Shown: piece after piece, positions 9,049-18,207 of the stretch
How positions within the stretch are numbered: position 1 is the first letter of the stretch
How the letters are laid out: every line of letters starts with the position of its first letter
Source of the DNA: FEN-1297 sp046706945
GTDB lineage: Bacteria; Bacteroidota; Ignavibacteria; Ignavibacteriales; Ignavibacteriaceae
Assembly (NCBI GenBank): GCA_046706945.1
Contig: JBJKOY010000377.1
Location: forward strand, 1-59,679
Direction: 5' to 3'
DNA: 59,679 bases
Program-made: the position numbers and the translations under genes
Notes under the pieces: model-generated
Seen by the model: the letters and a program-made list of their open reading frames with translations, nothing else
Told to the model about the DNA's origin: nothing
The model's database searches: none

Positions 9049-9258
9049 TTAAGCCAATTTAACAACCTTATACCCCGCTTCTTCTACCGCCGACTCCAGA
9101 TCGCGTTGGTTAACCGTATTTTCGTCGTATTCCACTTTTGCACTTCCTATCTGAACGTCGTTAACCTTTACGGTCTCAAGTTTGCTTAATTCCTTTTTTA
9201 CGGCCATCACGCAATGATTGCATGACATCCCTTCGATTTTTAATTCACTGGTTTTCAT
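9049..9258 (-). CDS. copZ: CopZ-like copper chaperone (HMA domain)
   Basis: A single heavy-metal-associated domain of 69 aa with the metal-binding loop MSCNHC and the usual HMA ending EEAGYKVVKL. CopZ-type chaperones carry Cu(I) in the cytoplasm to the CopA ATPase, encoded about 95 bp downstream in the same direction. I chose the ATG at 9258 because AAGGAT lies 9 nt upstream. An in-frame TTG two codons earlier (9264) would sit too close to that site. Confidence 0.88.
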   Translation of the reverse strand: MKTSELKIEGMSCNHCVMAVKKELSKLETVKVNDVQIGSAKVEYDENTVNQRDLESAVEEAGYKVVKLA

Positions 9259-9386
9259 TTTCAAGATCCTTATAAATTAATTAATAATTCTAAGTTGCAT
9301 AACAAAAATAATCAGATAAATATATCGATGCGTTATATAATTTTAATAAAATGTTATAATATATTAATATTCTTGACCCTTTTGAC

Positions 9387-10880
9387 TTATAGGGCTTGAG
9401 GCTGGAGGGAGAAATAAATTTCATATGAGGCAAGTCTATCGCCGTAATAAGCAGTAAGGTTATCCGGTATGCCGTATAATGTGCCCTGGGCCCCAAAAGC
9501 CAGGTCTAAGTTGTCCGGCAGCAAGAATTTTTTGGCTATTCCCAGGGTAAATTCCCCCAGCCAAAATTTCTGATTTAAATTTTTCGTTATTCCCAATTCG
9601 CCGTCGGTTTTTTGAACAAATTCGGCTCTAGCATACACGGCAAATGCGGAAAAATCAAGCGTGGATTCAGACAGGAAGCTTTCGGACCTTCCTATTAAAT
9701 TCTGATTATTTTCGCCCCATATAAACGAGGAAGCCCAGGCAGCGTTATTATTCAGCCTGGTATTGTAGATTGCCGAGGCTGTAGTCCTTATTATTCGGTT
9801 GCCCAGTTCGTACGGATCTTTAATATTTCCTGAAGATAATTGAAAAGAAAGCGTAGGAACCGGGTTATATGATATTCTGCCTCCGTAGGAATTAAGTTTC
9901 GGTTTGTCGAAACCGTAACTGTTCCCGTCAGGCTGAGAGCCGTTAAAAACCGAACCTTCCAGCTTAATATTATTATATACCATGCCCAATGTTACGACGC
10001 CGAAAGACACGCGGGAAGCGTCCTGCCATTGCAGACCTATGGGAGCATCGGGAATATATTTTGCGGATTGTCTTGAGTAGAACGCCGGGGGGCCGACGGC
10101 CGGTTCTCCGGGATACCCGAAGTAAATATAAAAGGATGAATTTCGAGTAATTTTACCGCTGAAAGCTGCCGATAATTCGCTTATAAAATCATCGGGATGC
10201 TGCCTGTCGACCGAAGGGATGCTGTTGTAGACGGAACCCGTTTGAAACAACAGGGGATAACCGTTTCCGCCTTCGGTTATTCTTTCTGCGCTAAGAATAG
10301 CTCTTATCGCTAATTGATTATCCTGTCCCAAGTCTGTCTGCGCCTGCCCCATTATCCAGTCCGGCGCGTCCCACAACGAGCTGCCGCGCTTGCCCGCCTG
10401 ATGCGTATACCTGGGGAAAACCGCGCCCCTGAAATAGAACGACCAATTACTCGAGTTAAAAATTAAATAAGGCGGAGCCGAACTTTCCGGCTGCCAGCTT
10501 GTGCCGGATCCCTGCATCGATAAAGGGATATTTATTAGTATCGAATTGTCGTTTTCAGCTTCCGTATTTAAATATTCCTTCGGCGGCCGCCTTAATGAAG
10601 GGTTCATTCTTTCCTTTTTTCCCCGGCTTGAATGTATGTTCTTAAGGAGGCCGACCGTTTTGCCGTTTTTTTCTATTGTATCGTTTTTAATTTCTATTAG
10701 GGTATCCGGAAGGGAAAGTTTTAATCTGAATTTATAATGACTTTTTTCCCTGCGGACTGATAAAGAATCTTTTGTTAAATGCGGGCTTAGATTTAAACTC
10801 CGGGCGGTCAACGAGGATGAGATCAGCGCTGTAAATATCAGTACAAGATAAAGGGAACCGGGTTTTTTAATATACGGCAT
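9387..10880 (-). CDS. Predicted outer-membrane beta-barrel protein of the copper operon
   Basis: About 497 aa with an N-terminal signal peptide (PYIKK followed by a hydrophobic stretch, cleavage near ISSSLTARS). A low-complexity region of about 100 residues follows, then a long section of alternating strands with aromatic girdles (WSFYFRGAVFPRY, FYIYFGYPGEPAVGPP) ending in YEIYFSLQPQAL. The sequence suggests a 12- to 16-stranded barrel. It sits between the HMA-AraC regulator and copZ-copA, so a role in moving copper over the outer membrane is plausible but inferred. Start is uncertain: ATG at 10880 gives the neatest signal peptide but no Shine-Dalgarno; a TTG at 10895 has a weak AGAAAGA upstream. 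Confidence 0.6.
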   Translation of the reverse strand: MPYIKKPGSLYLVLIFTALISSSLTARSLNLSPHLTKDSLSVRREKSHYKFRLKLSLPDTLIEIKNDTIEKNGKTVGLLKNIHSSRGKKERMNPSLRRPPKEYLNTEAENDNSILINIPLSMQGSGTSWQPESSAPPYLIFNSSNWSFYFRGAVFPRYTHQAGKRGSSLWDAPDWIMGQAQTDLGQDNQLAIRAILSAERITEGGNGYPLLFQTGSVYNSIPSVDRQHPDDFISELSAAFSGKITRNSSFYIYFGYPGEPAVGPPAFYSRQSAKYIPDAPIGLQWQDASRVSFGVVTLGMVYNNIKLEGSVFNGSQPDGNSYGFDKPKLNSYGGRISYNPVPTLSFQLSSGNIKDPYELGNRIIRTTASAIYNTRLNNNAAWASSFIWGENNQNLIGRSESFLSESTLDFSAFAVYARAEFVQKTDGELGITKNLNQKFWLGEFTLGIAKKFLLPDNLDLAFGAQGTLYGIPDNLTAYYGDRLASYEIYFSLQPQAL

Positions 10881-11007
10881 AACGGTAATACGCAAAAAAT
10901 CTTTCTCTTTTCAAGGCATATGCTTTTATTTCAAACAATCTCAAGTCGTTATAAAAATAACAAACGTATCTCCGAACTTGTGTGACTTGGGAATTAGATT
11001 TGTATGT

Positions 11008-11592
11008 TTAACTTTGGTTAATCTTATCCAGAGGTTTTCGTGTATTCTCTGTCATATTTTTAAACCTGCTTGCCGTAAGCCCGGTGATCTTTTTGAATTG
11101 ATTGGAGAGGTGCTGAACGCTGCTGTATCCCAGTCTGTAGGCGATCTCGCTTAAGGTAAGTTCGCCGTATTTAAGGAGCTCCTTCGCGCGTTCGATTTTT
11201 TCAAGAATGATGTACTGTTCAATAGTTATATTTTCCACGGAAGAAAACAAATTGCTTAGGTAGTGATAGTCCAGACCTATTTTTTCGACGATATATTCCG
11301 AATATTTTTCGTGAGGAGGATTTTCCTGTTCGTCCCTTCTTACAAGTTCCAAAATTAATAATTTTATTTCCTCAATGATCTTTGCTTTTTTATCTTCTAT
11401 CAATTCGAAACCGTTTTCCTCCAGGGCCTTCCTGATTTTGTCCAGCGGTAATTCTTCTTTATTCCCGGTTACTTCAGCTTCGCCCAGCCTTACATTTCTC
11501 ACGTCAAGACCCAGTTTCGTCAACTCTTCTTTTACTACCTTGATGCATCTGTTGCAGACCATATTTCTTATTAGGAGTACAGTGGTATCCAT
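11008..11592 (-). CDS. AraC-type regulator with N-terminal HMA-like metal-binding domain
   Basis: A 194-aa fusion. Residues 1-70 resemble a heavy-metal-associated domain with MVCNRC (Cys13, Cys16). Residues about 75-190 are an AraC/XylS double helix-turn-helix, with the second helix pair clear (LTLSEIAYRLGYSSVQHLSN, FKKITGLTASRF). It is the first gene of a leftward set with an outer-membrane protein, copZ and copA. The likely role is a copper-responsive activator that senses metal with the same fold used by CopZ and CopA, replacing CueR or CopY. Metal sensing is inferred from the CxxC and the context. Confidence 0.8.
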   Translation of the reverse strand: MDTTVLLIRNMVCNRCIKVVKEELTKLGLDVRNVRLGEAEVTGNKEELPLDKIRKALEENGFELIEDKKAKIIEEIKLLILELVRRDEQENPPHEKYSEYIVEKIGLDYHYLSNLFSSVENITIEQYIILEKIERAKELLKYGELTLSEIAYRLGYSSVQHLSNQFKKITGLTASRFKNMTENTRKPLDKINQS

Positions 11593-11667
11593 TTTTCCGC
11601 CGCAATTTTGTTAAAATTGTTATTAATATACCAAATATCCGGAAAAACATTTATGATGTCATACATT

Positions 11668-12426
11668 TTACAACAGCCTGTCTAAAATCAGTTTAATTGT
11701 AGTTAAAATAACTACCGTGATAAAAATCGGTCTGATGAATTTTGCCCCTTTTTTAATTACCAATCCGGATCCAATCTTTGCTCCCAAAATTTGTCCGGCA
11801 GCCATTGAAATTCCTGCCGCAAATATAATATTGCCCGATATCATGAAAAGTAAAAGGGAAGTAATATTGCTGGTAAAGTTCATTACCTTGGTATAGCCGG
11901 TAGCTTTAACAAAGTTGAATCCCAGTCCGGCAACAAATGCAAGAGCCCAGAAAGAGCCTGTTCCGGGTCCGAAAAATCCGTCGTAAAAACCCAGAGTCAG
12001 ACCGAAGATAAGATAAAATACTATGGATGAAAATCTTGATCTTCCGTCAATTTCCCCGATCGCCGGTTTGGCGAAGGTATATATTATAATTCCTACAAGG
12101 AGGAAAGGTATAAGGTAATTCAGCAGGGACGACGATATATGCTGAACAACCGTAACTCCCGCTGCGGCGCCTGCAAAAGTAAAAATTATTCCCGGGACGG
12201 CCTTCTTTAACTCCACGCCGCCCTTTTTTACATAATAATAAGATGCGGTAAAACTCCCGAAGCTGGACTGGAATTTATTGGTGCCAAGGGTTTCGTGCGG
12301 CGGAAACCCCAGACTTAAAAGTACCGGGATGGTTATTAGTCCTCCGCCTCCGGCTATCGAGTCGATTAACCCTGCGGTTAAACCGGTTAAAAACAAAACG
12401 GGATATAATACTGCTGGCGGCGGCAT
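11668..12426 (-). CDS. TauE/SafE-family (DUF81) membrane transporter
   Basis: A 252-aa integral membrane protein with about eight helices and the family signature GLIDSIAGGGGLITIP near the N-terminus, repeated in weaker form in the second half (GFYDGFFGPGTGSFWAL). TauE/SafE proteins export sulfite, sulfoacetate or related organosulfur anions; the substrate here is unknown. I chose the ATG at 12426, 8 nt after the recQ stop, because it begins right before the first helix. A GTG at 12471 would add 15 polar residues and overlap recQ. It is probably co-transcribed with recQ. Confidence 0.85.
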   Translation of the reverse strand: MPPPAVLYPVLFLTGLTAGLIDSIAGGGGLITIPVLLSLGFPPHETLGTNKFQSSFGSFTASYYYVKKGGVELKKAVPGIIFTFAGAAAGVTVVQHISSSLLNYLIPFLLVGIIIYTFAKPAIGEIDGRSRFSSIVFYLIFGLTLGFYDGFFGPGTGSFWALAFVAGLGFNFVKATGYTKVMNFTSNITSLLLFMISGNIIFAAGISMAAGQILGAKIGSGLVIKKGAKFIRPIFITVVILTTIKLILDRLL

Positions 12427-12434
12427 CGGCTGGG

Positions 12435-13886
12435 CTAGGTATTTACGGAACAATTGTCGCAGTTGCGGCACTGCGGTTCGTCTTTAAATCCGAAATAATC
12501 CGAAATATACACTCTCCTGCATTGTTCCGTTTTAAAATAGTTAACTACGGCCAGAAGTTTTTTATTGTCGCTTAAAAGCTTATCGTTAAGTCTTTTTTCG
12601 TCTTCGAGTTCCGGGGGCAATTCGCCCGTGATCGCCAGATCGTTGTTTGTTATCGAACCTTCTACCGTACCGTACCTTTCCAGCATACCCAGAGCGGTCT
12701 CGATCCTGAAGTCCCTTTTATTCTTGAAATTCATATGTTCGCGAAGATATTCGAGTCCGTCCGGCGCATTAACAAGGGAAAGATCTCTTTTCAGCAAATC
12801 GTATAGCGCGGAATAAAAATCGACGCCGGGGTTCGACCATTTTATGAATTCCATCTGGGTGTACAGGTCGTCCTGGTGATATAAAAGAAGACAAAGCGAA
12901 TCTTTCCCGTCCCTGCCCGCGCGGCCGATTTCCTGGTAATACGCTTCGACCGAAGACGGCACCTCCGCGTGAATTACATATCTGATGTCCGGTTTGTCTA
13001 TTCCCATGCCGAATGCGTTTGTGGCCAGTACGAGCTTGTTGTTTCCGTTAATGAACTCATGCTGCATTTGTTTCCGCAACTTGTCATTCAGCTTCCCGTG
13101 ATAAATCTTATGCTTGATGCCTTTATCGGATAAAAGCCGGGAGTATTTTTCCAGCGTTTGAATCAGGGAAAAATAAATAATTCCCGAGCCTGGGTAATTC
13201 TTTATTACCGAAATTATTTTCCCGAGTTTTTCTTTTTCGTCGAAAATATCCTCCGCCTCAAGCCTCAGGTTGGGTCTTTCTATTCCCTGGTGAAAAACTT
13301 TGACATCTTTATCATTAATGTTCAATTTCTCTATTATATCTTCCTGTACCTCGCGGGTAGCGGTAGCGGTCAATGCAACGGTCAAAGGATTATTTAAAAT
13401 TTTTCTGAACTCTCCCAGTCTCGAATAATCAGGTCGGAAATCGTGCCCCCATTCCGAGATACAGTGGGCTTCGTCCACAGCGAACAGCGATATCTCGGCC
13501 CTTTTTATTTTTTCAATGAAATCCTTTTTTCTGAATCTTTCCGGCGTTACGTATAGAAGTTTCAAACTTCCTTTTACGAAGCAATCAAGCCTTTCTTCCC
13601 GTTCCGGCCTGGATAAAGTGGAATTAATAAAACCGGCCGGAATATTTTTCTTCTTTAACGCATCAACCTGATCCTGCATCAATGCTATTAATGGACTTAC
13701 GACCAGGGTGCCGCCTTCAAAATACAATGCAGGTACCTGGTAACAAAGAGATTTACCTCCGCCGGTAGGCATAAGGACAAGGCAGTGTCCCCGTTCTTCG
13801 GTAAGCCTTTTTATTATGTTTTCCTGTTCCCCCCTGAATTTATCGAACCCGAAATAATTATTTAAAATGTCGATTTGTTTTAGCAT
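12435..13886 (-). CDS. recQ: RecQ-family ATP-dependent DNA helicase (short form)
   Basis: A 483-aa superfamily 2 helicase. Walker A is TGGGKSLCYQVPA, the DEAH box is DEAHCISEWGHDFRP, motif VI is QEIGRAGRDG, and a C-terminal zinc-binding cluster ends the protein (CRRVYISDYFGF...CRNCDNC). It unwinds DNA 3' to 5' in recombination and fork repair. It stops right after the zinc domain. E. coli RecQ is about 610 aa with winged-helix and HRDC domains, which are missing here, so this is a short RecQ-like helicase rather than a textbook RecQ. The tauE gene starts 8 nt after its stop. Confidence 0.9.
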   Translation of the reverse strand: MLKQIDILNNYFGFDKFRGEQENIIKRLTEERGHCLVLMPTGGGKSLCYQVPALYFEGGTLVVSPLIALMQDQVDALKKKNIPAGFINSTLSRPEREERLDCFVKGSLKLLYVTPERFRKKDFIEKIKRAEISLFAVDEAHCISEWGHDFRPDYSRLGEFRKILNNPLTVALTATATREVQEDIIEKLNINDKDVKVFHQGIERPNLRLEAEDIFDEKEKLGKIISVIKNYPGSGIIYFSLIQTLEKYSRLLSDKGIKHKIYHGKLNDKLRKQMQHEFINGNNKLVLATNAFGMGIDKPDIRYVIHAEVPSSVEAYYQEIGRAGRDGKDSLCLLLYHQDDLYTQMEFIKWSNPGVDFYSALYDLLKRDLSLVNAPDGLEYLREHMNFKNKRDFRIETALGMLERYGTVEGSITNNDLAITGELPPELEDEKRLNDKLLSDNKKLLAVVNYFKTEQCRRVYISDYFGFKDEPQCRNCDNCSVNT

Positions 13887-14217
13887 TTTTACGGTTGATT
13901 TGCGGTTATTTTATTTAAAAAACAGGTTACAAAGATAACCATATTGTATAATTAAATGCGAACTTATGAGGGAAACCACAAATAAGGCGCAACCTAAGGC
14001 TGACTCAAAATAAGAATAAAACAAAATATTCTATTCTCTTCATTCGTATGCTCAGATAATTGTGTTATTAATTGAGATGTAATAATTATCTTCATAAATA
14101 ATTGTGATTAAAAGTATTGTGATTAACTGCGTGATTACTGATTTTAAAGTGATACATATATTTTGAGGGAAGGGAATAAGTAAACGGGTACAGTTAAATT
14201 AAAATAACGGAGGATTA
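13887..14217. other. AT-rich divergent intergenic region
   Basis: About 330 bp between recQ (leftward) and a lipoprotein operon (rightward), so it must hold promoters for both. Visible structure is an AT-rich inverted repeat at 14054-14091, direct TTGTGATTAA copies just downstream, and a GGAGG ribosome binding site before the ATG at 14218. No gene is seen. Confidence 0.4.
14054..14091. repeat. AT-rich inverted repeat, possible operator
   Basis: AGATAATT (14054-14061) and AATTATCT (14084-14091) are perfect complements, with further TTATTA/TAATAA pairing inside. It lies about 130 bp upstream of the lipoprotein operon. It could be a regulator site or chance in AT-rich DNA. Confidence 0.35.
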
Positions 14218-14679
14218 ATGAAACTCACAAAAAATGTGTCGCTGTTTTTTCTGGTTTTTTTTACGGGATGTTCTTCGCTGATATTGAAACCGGCCGATTT
14301 TTCCTGGCCCGTAGAATCTGTAGAAAAAGTAGCCGACAACGGTAATATAGATATTGCGCGTTATTCCATTTCCTTCAACGCTATGAATCTTTTTTTGACG
14401 GAAACCGGCGATTCGCTGGCGTACCGCAACCAAAAATTAAGCGTCATCAGGAATACCGCGGGTTATTATTTTATGACGGCAAACAACTTTAAGAATGTTT
14501 ATGTATTTGCGGTGGACGCCGGGCAACTTAAACTGGATAATAAAATAGAGATATCCGATACTACTCGTATGCAAAACCCGGCATTCAACCAAAGACCTCC
14601 TTATATTCAGCTTGTATACGGCAACAGTTCGGTTTATTTAACCGAAAAAGGAATTCATAAAGAGGAGGGTAAAAAATGA
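14218..14679 (+). CDS. Uncharacterised lipoprotein
   Basis: A 153-aa protein with a lipoprotein signal peptide whose lipobox is FFTGC (Cys about 19), so it should be lipid-anchored in the periplasm or outer membrane. The mature part is a compact alpha/beta domain I do not recognise, with no obvious catalytic motif. GGAGG precedes the ATG. The last 4 bp overlap the start of the coiled-coil gene, so the two are translationally coupled and probably act together, perhaps as an envelope complex. No function is proposed. Confidence 0.75.
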   Translation: MKLTKNVSLFFLVFFTGCSSLILKPADFSWPVESVEKVADNGNIDIARYSISFNAMNLFLTETGDSLAYRNQKLSVIRNTAGYYFMTANNFKNVYVFAVDAGQLKLDNKIEISDTTRMQNPAFNQRPPYIQLVYGNSSVYLTEKGIHKEEGKK

Positions 14680-15917
14680 AAAAATTAAATTTATTTTTGT
14701 TTACGGCTTTTATCGTATTGATGTTTTCATACCAGATCAAAGCACAGCAGGATTATGAAATAGTTCAAAACTTTAAAGCCAAATATCATCAGCTGGAAGA
14801 TTCGATAAAAACAGCAAACAGCTTAACTAAACTTGATACCTTACAATCGGAAATCGACGCGCTGCGGACGGAGTATCAGGCTCACGAAGAGCTTCTTAAT
14901 AAAAGTCTTTATCCGAACGATTTCAATTCTTCGATGAATAATCTTGAGAACGCGTTAAACGTAAGAAGAGGCGACTATACTCAAATAACGTCCCTCCAGA
15001 CACAGGTCTCCGGATTTAAAATACAGATAGATTCACTTAACAAGAAAAATGTCGACCTGTTCAATCAGATCCAGACTCTTCAGGAAGAAACAGCGGCGAA
15101 TAAGATCACCATATCCAAATTGAAAAAATCCGTCGACGCGTTAATGTTTTCTCTCCACAGAAGAGACAGGCTGGTAATGACGATGCTGGACAGCCTCTTG
15201 CCTCCAAGCGTGAGGGAACACGGCAAGCTTACGCAGAACGAGAAACAAAATCTTTATGCCAAAGAAAAGAAAAACGATGTGCTCAAGAACGTTGAAACGG
15301 CGATCGACGATAACATCAAGTTTCTTGAGATGACCAATCTTACTCCCGGCGATTTAAGTTCCATAAAGAAGCAGGAAGAGGATTTCCAAAAACTCTGGCA
15401 GGGAGTGGGGCCGGAAATAGTTGATGTATATACTTCCCGGAAAAAAAGCGCCGGCGAATTGCAGAATATCGAAATGAAGTTCGCCCGCTGGAACAGCGCT
15501 ATTACGCAGGAGGCATGGAACTCGATCAGACATAATTTTGCTTCATACGGAATAAACCTCAGCAGGTTTTCCGACGGCCAGGGATTTATTGCAACTTTGA
15601 ATTCTTACATCAACGATCAAATTCAAAGCGCAAATTTAAATAAAGACCAAGCCGAAGATACATTTAAAGCATTTACGGACAGCGTTTGGCTGAAAACGGT
15701 AAAACCGGATTGGATTCCGTACTTAACGGAAAATAAAATGTTATCCGATACTTCCGTGAAATCGGTAGACGCTAAAATAGCTCAGTGGAAATCGATTGTG
15801 GAGCCCGGAGGATTTAATTGGCTTTATATAATCGTTGCGGTGTTAATTATCCTGATAGTGATACTGCTTGTACGTTCAGGATCTTCTATGAAAAAATCCA
15901 AGAATGACACCGTTTAA
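14676..15917 (+). CDS. Coiled-coil envelope protein with C-terminal membrane anchor
   Basis: A 413-aa protein with a signal peptide (residues 1-23, cleaved near YQIKAQ), long coiled-coil segments (about 25-160, heptad-like runs such as LQTQVSGFKIQIDSLNKKN), a helical middle domain with several WxxI/L positions, and one C-terminal membrane helix (about 380-402, WLYIIVAVLIILIVILLV) followed by a short basic tail. Topology would be periplasmic with the C-terminus in the cytoplasm. It overlaps the lipoprotein gene by 4 bp and is followed by a strong terminator, so the operon is these two genes only. I do not recognise the family. Confidence 0.75.
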   Translation: MKKLNLFLFTAFIVLMFSYQIKAQQDYEIVQNFKAKYHQLEDSIKTANSLTKLDTLQSEIDALRTEYQAHEELLNKSLYPNDFNSSMNNLENALNVRRGDYTQITSLQTQVSGFKIQIDSLNKKNVDLFNQIQTLQEETAANKITISKLKKSVDALMFSLHRRDRLVMTMLDSLLPPSVREHGKLTQNEKQNLYAKEKKNDVLKNVETAIDDNIKFLEMTNLTPGDLSSIKKQEEDFQKLWQGVGPEIVDVYTSRKKSAGELQNIEMKFARWNSAITQEAWNSIRHNFASYGINLSRFSDGQGFIATLNSYINDQIQSANLNKDQAEDTFKAFTDSVWLKTVKPDWIPYLTENKMLSDTSVKSVDAKIAQWKSIVEPGGFNWLYIIVAVLIILIVILLVRSGSSMKKSKNDTV

Positions 15918-15930
15918 AACATGAATTAGC

Positions 15931-15975
15931 AAACATCCGGTTTCGAAATTATCCGAAGCCGGATGTTTGTTTTTC
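15931..15975 (+). terminator. Strong intrinsic terminator
   Basis: A 15-bp stem (15931-15945 with 15954-15968, one G-T pair), an 8-nt loop, then a T-run. It lies 13 nt after the coiled-coil gene stop and in front of the convergent slipin gene. Confidence 0.9.
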
Positions 15976-15989
15976 CTCATACCGGATAA

Positions 15990-16751
15990 TCAGCTCTTTT
16001 TGTTCTTCTCTAAAAAAGGCGTCAGCAGATCGATGGGAACCGGGAATATCGTAGTTGAATTTTTTTCCGAAGCTACCTCTGCAAGAGTCTGCAAAAATCT
16101 CAACTGGACGGCTACCGGATATTCACCGATCACGTTCGCGGCCTCGGCCAGCTTCTGGCTTGCCTGAAATTCGCCTTCCGCGTTTATAATCTTTGCGCGT
16201 CTCACTCTTTCCGCTTCTGCCTGTCGCGCTATCGCTCTCTGCATTTCAATTGGAAGGTCAACCTGCTTGACCTCGACTACTGATACTTTTATTCCCCATG
16301 GTTCGGTTTGTTCGTCTATTATCTGCTGAAGTTCCTGGTTTATTTTATCCCGTTCAGCCAAAAGTTCGTCAAGCTGCGACTGCCCCAGTACGCTTCTTAA
16401 GGTCGTCTGTGAAATTTGCGAAGTCGCGGAAAGGTAATCTTCAACTTCTACTACTGCTTTCTCAGCGTGCACAACCCTGAAATAAACCACCGCATTAACC
16501 TTAAGCGAGACGTTGTCCTTGGTTATAATATCCTGCGGCGGAACGTCCATTACGATGGTTCTCAAGCTGATGCGCACCATTTTATCCACTATGGGTATAA
16601 GGAAAATCAATCCCGGACCTTTAGCGTCTATTAAGCGTCCCAGTCTGAATATTACTCCCCGCTCGTATTCTCTTAATATTTTAATCGAATTATAGAGGAT
16701 AATTAATATAAAGAAAAACAATACGGCCAGATATATGGAAATTTCTTGCAT
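15990..16751 (-). CDS. Slipin/stomatin-family SPFH protein
   Basis: A 253-aa protein with one N-terminal membrane helix (about 5-25) followed by a band-7/SPFH domain (REYERGVIFRLGR, GPGLIFLIPIVD, TVMDVPPQD-like strand) and a helical, partly coiled-coil C-terminal half (RAIARQAEAERVRRAKIINA). Slipins oligomerise in the inner membrane and organise membrane microdomains. A GGAGG site precedes the ATG. The NfeD-type protease gene lies 37 bp upstream in the same direction, the standard pairing in which the protease is thought to clip the slipin C-terminus. Confidence 0.93.
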   Translation of the reverse strand: MQEISIYLAVLFFFILIILYNSIKILREYERGVIFRLGRLIDAKGPGLIFLIPIVDKMVRISLRTIVMDVPPQDIITKDNVSLKVNAVVYFRVVHAEKAVVEVEDYLSATSQISQTTLRSVLGQSQLDELLAERDKINQELQQIIDEQTEPWGIKVSVVEVKQVDLPIEMQRAIARQAEAERVRRAKIINAEGEFQASQKLAEAANVIGEYPVAVQLRFLQTLAEVASEKNSTTIFPVPIDLLTPFLEKNKKS

Positions 16752-16788
16752 TTGAGCCTCCTTTCGATATAAAGAACGGCGGATTAAT

Positions 16789-18069
16789 TCACGCTTTTTT
16801 TACTTTTAACGTCAAATTTGAAATACCCGTTGCTATAATTTTATCTCCCTTTTCTATTTTCCCCTCTGCGGATTCCGCTTTCCATATTTCTCCGTGGATT
16901 TTCACTTTACCCTTAAGATCCAGGTCAGTTATTGCTTGACCTTCAAGATTTATTAAACCTTCCAGCCCGGTAGCAGGTTTTCTCAACTGGGCTCTTATAC
17001 CCATCCCGATTGCGAAGGAGAAAAATAGTACGGTAACAATAACAACGCTTAAAATTACCTGCCATGATATCTGCGCTACCTGGAAGGCAGAATTGATCTT
17101 AATAAGCATCATGGAACCGAGCGTCAGGGAGATGATACCGCCTATTGTAAGCAGACCGTGACTGGTTATTTTTATTTCAAGAATAAATAATATCATTCCG
17201 AATATTATCAGAGCAAGTCCGGCATAATTTATCGGCAGCGTATTAATCGAATAAAAAGCCAGTATTAAACTTATAACGCCTACCACTCCGGGCAATATTG
17301 CGCCGGGGTTGTACAGCTCGAATAAAATCCCGTAAAATCCTAGTATGAAAAGTATGTAAGCAAAATTCGGATCGCTTAAGATGCTTAATAATTTTTGAAT
17401 AAAGTCCATCCCGAGATATTCAATTTTTGCATCATCCGTTTTTAACGCGAAAGTCCCTGTTTCGGTACTGACGATTTTCCCGTTTAACCGGATCAGAAGG
17501 CTGTCTAAGCTAGGTGAGATAAGATCTATTACTCCTTTTTTTAATGCTTCGGCTTCGGTAATTGAAATGCTTTTCCTAACGGCTTGTTCCGCCCATTGTA
17601 CGTTCCTTTTTCTTTTTTCGCTGATTGATCTTATAAATGCCGCGGCGTCGTTGGTAGCTTTTTCTGTCATAGTGGAGTCCATCTGCCCTTGGAGAGAAAC
17701 CGGGTGAGCGGCTCCGATATTTGTTCCCGGCGCCATGGCCGCTATATTGGCCGCCATTGTTATGAAAACCCCTGCGGATGCCGCCCTTGCGCCGGGGGGC
17801 CAGACATACACCACGATAGGAATTGGGGATTGAAGAAAACCGGACACGATTTTTCTAGTGGATTCCAGAAGACCGCCGGGCGTATTAAGCCGCAGTATAA
17901 GGCAGCGCGAGTTGTTTTCAATTGCCTTCTTTATTCCGTAATCGATGTAATCCGAAGCGGCGGGATTTATGGCTCCGTCTAAAGTAAGTACGGTAATGTT
18001 ATTCGGTTCGCGGCCGTGCTGCATCGCAAGAAAGGAAACAAAGAGTAATAGCAAAGGAAAACTTTGCAT
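16789..18069 (-). CDS. NfeD-like membrane serine protease (long form)
   Basis: A 426-aa protein with a signal peptide, a ClpP/SppA-like protease domain (about 25-225), four membrane helices (about 235-360) and a C-terminal OB-fold NfeD domain (about 375-426). The catalytic serine is Ser98 in ARAASAGVF; Lys137 matches the general-base lysine of the archaeal PH1510 protease. The oxyanion region NTPGGLLESTR is intact. Members cleave the hydrophobic C-terminus of stomatin-like proteins, and the partner slipin follows directly in the operon. Start is the first Met of the signal peptide; the Shine-Dalgarno is poor. Confidence 0.92.
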   Translation of the reverse strand: MQSFPLLLLFVSFLAMQHGREPNNITVLTLDGAINPAASDYIDYGIKKAIENNSRCLILRLNTPGGLLESTRKIVSGFLQSPIPIVVYVWPPGARAASAGVFITMAANIAAMAPGTNIGAAHPVSLQGQMDSTMTEKATNDAAAFIRSISEKRKRNVQWAEQAVRKSISITEAEALKKGVIDLISPSLDSLLIRLNGKIVSTETGTFALKTDDAKIEYLGMDFIQKLLSILSDPNFAYILFILGFYGILFELYNPGAILPGVVGVISLILAFYSINTLPINYAGLALIIFGMILFILEIKITSHGLLTIGGIISLTLGSMMLIKINSAFQVAQISWQVILSVVIVTVLFFSFAIGMGIRAQLRKPATGLEGLINLEGQAITDLDLKGKVKIHGEIWKAESAEGKIEKGDKIIATGISNLTLKVKKA

Positions 18070-18207
18070 ATCCTTTACGCTTTTGTTTAAGATAAGTTAG
18101 CCAATTTTTATCAGCTAAGCAATATTAATTTACCCGGTTTACCGGAAATGTTTTCTTTGCGCTGTCCGTTTAATATGCCGGAGCTGATAAATATCCTGCG
18201 ACGGCAT

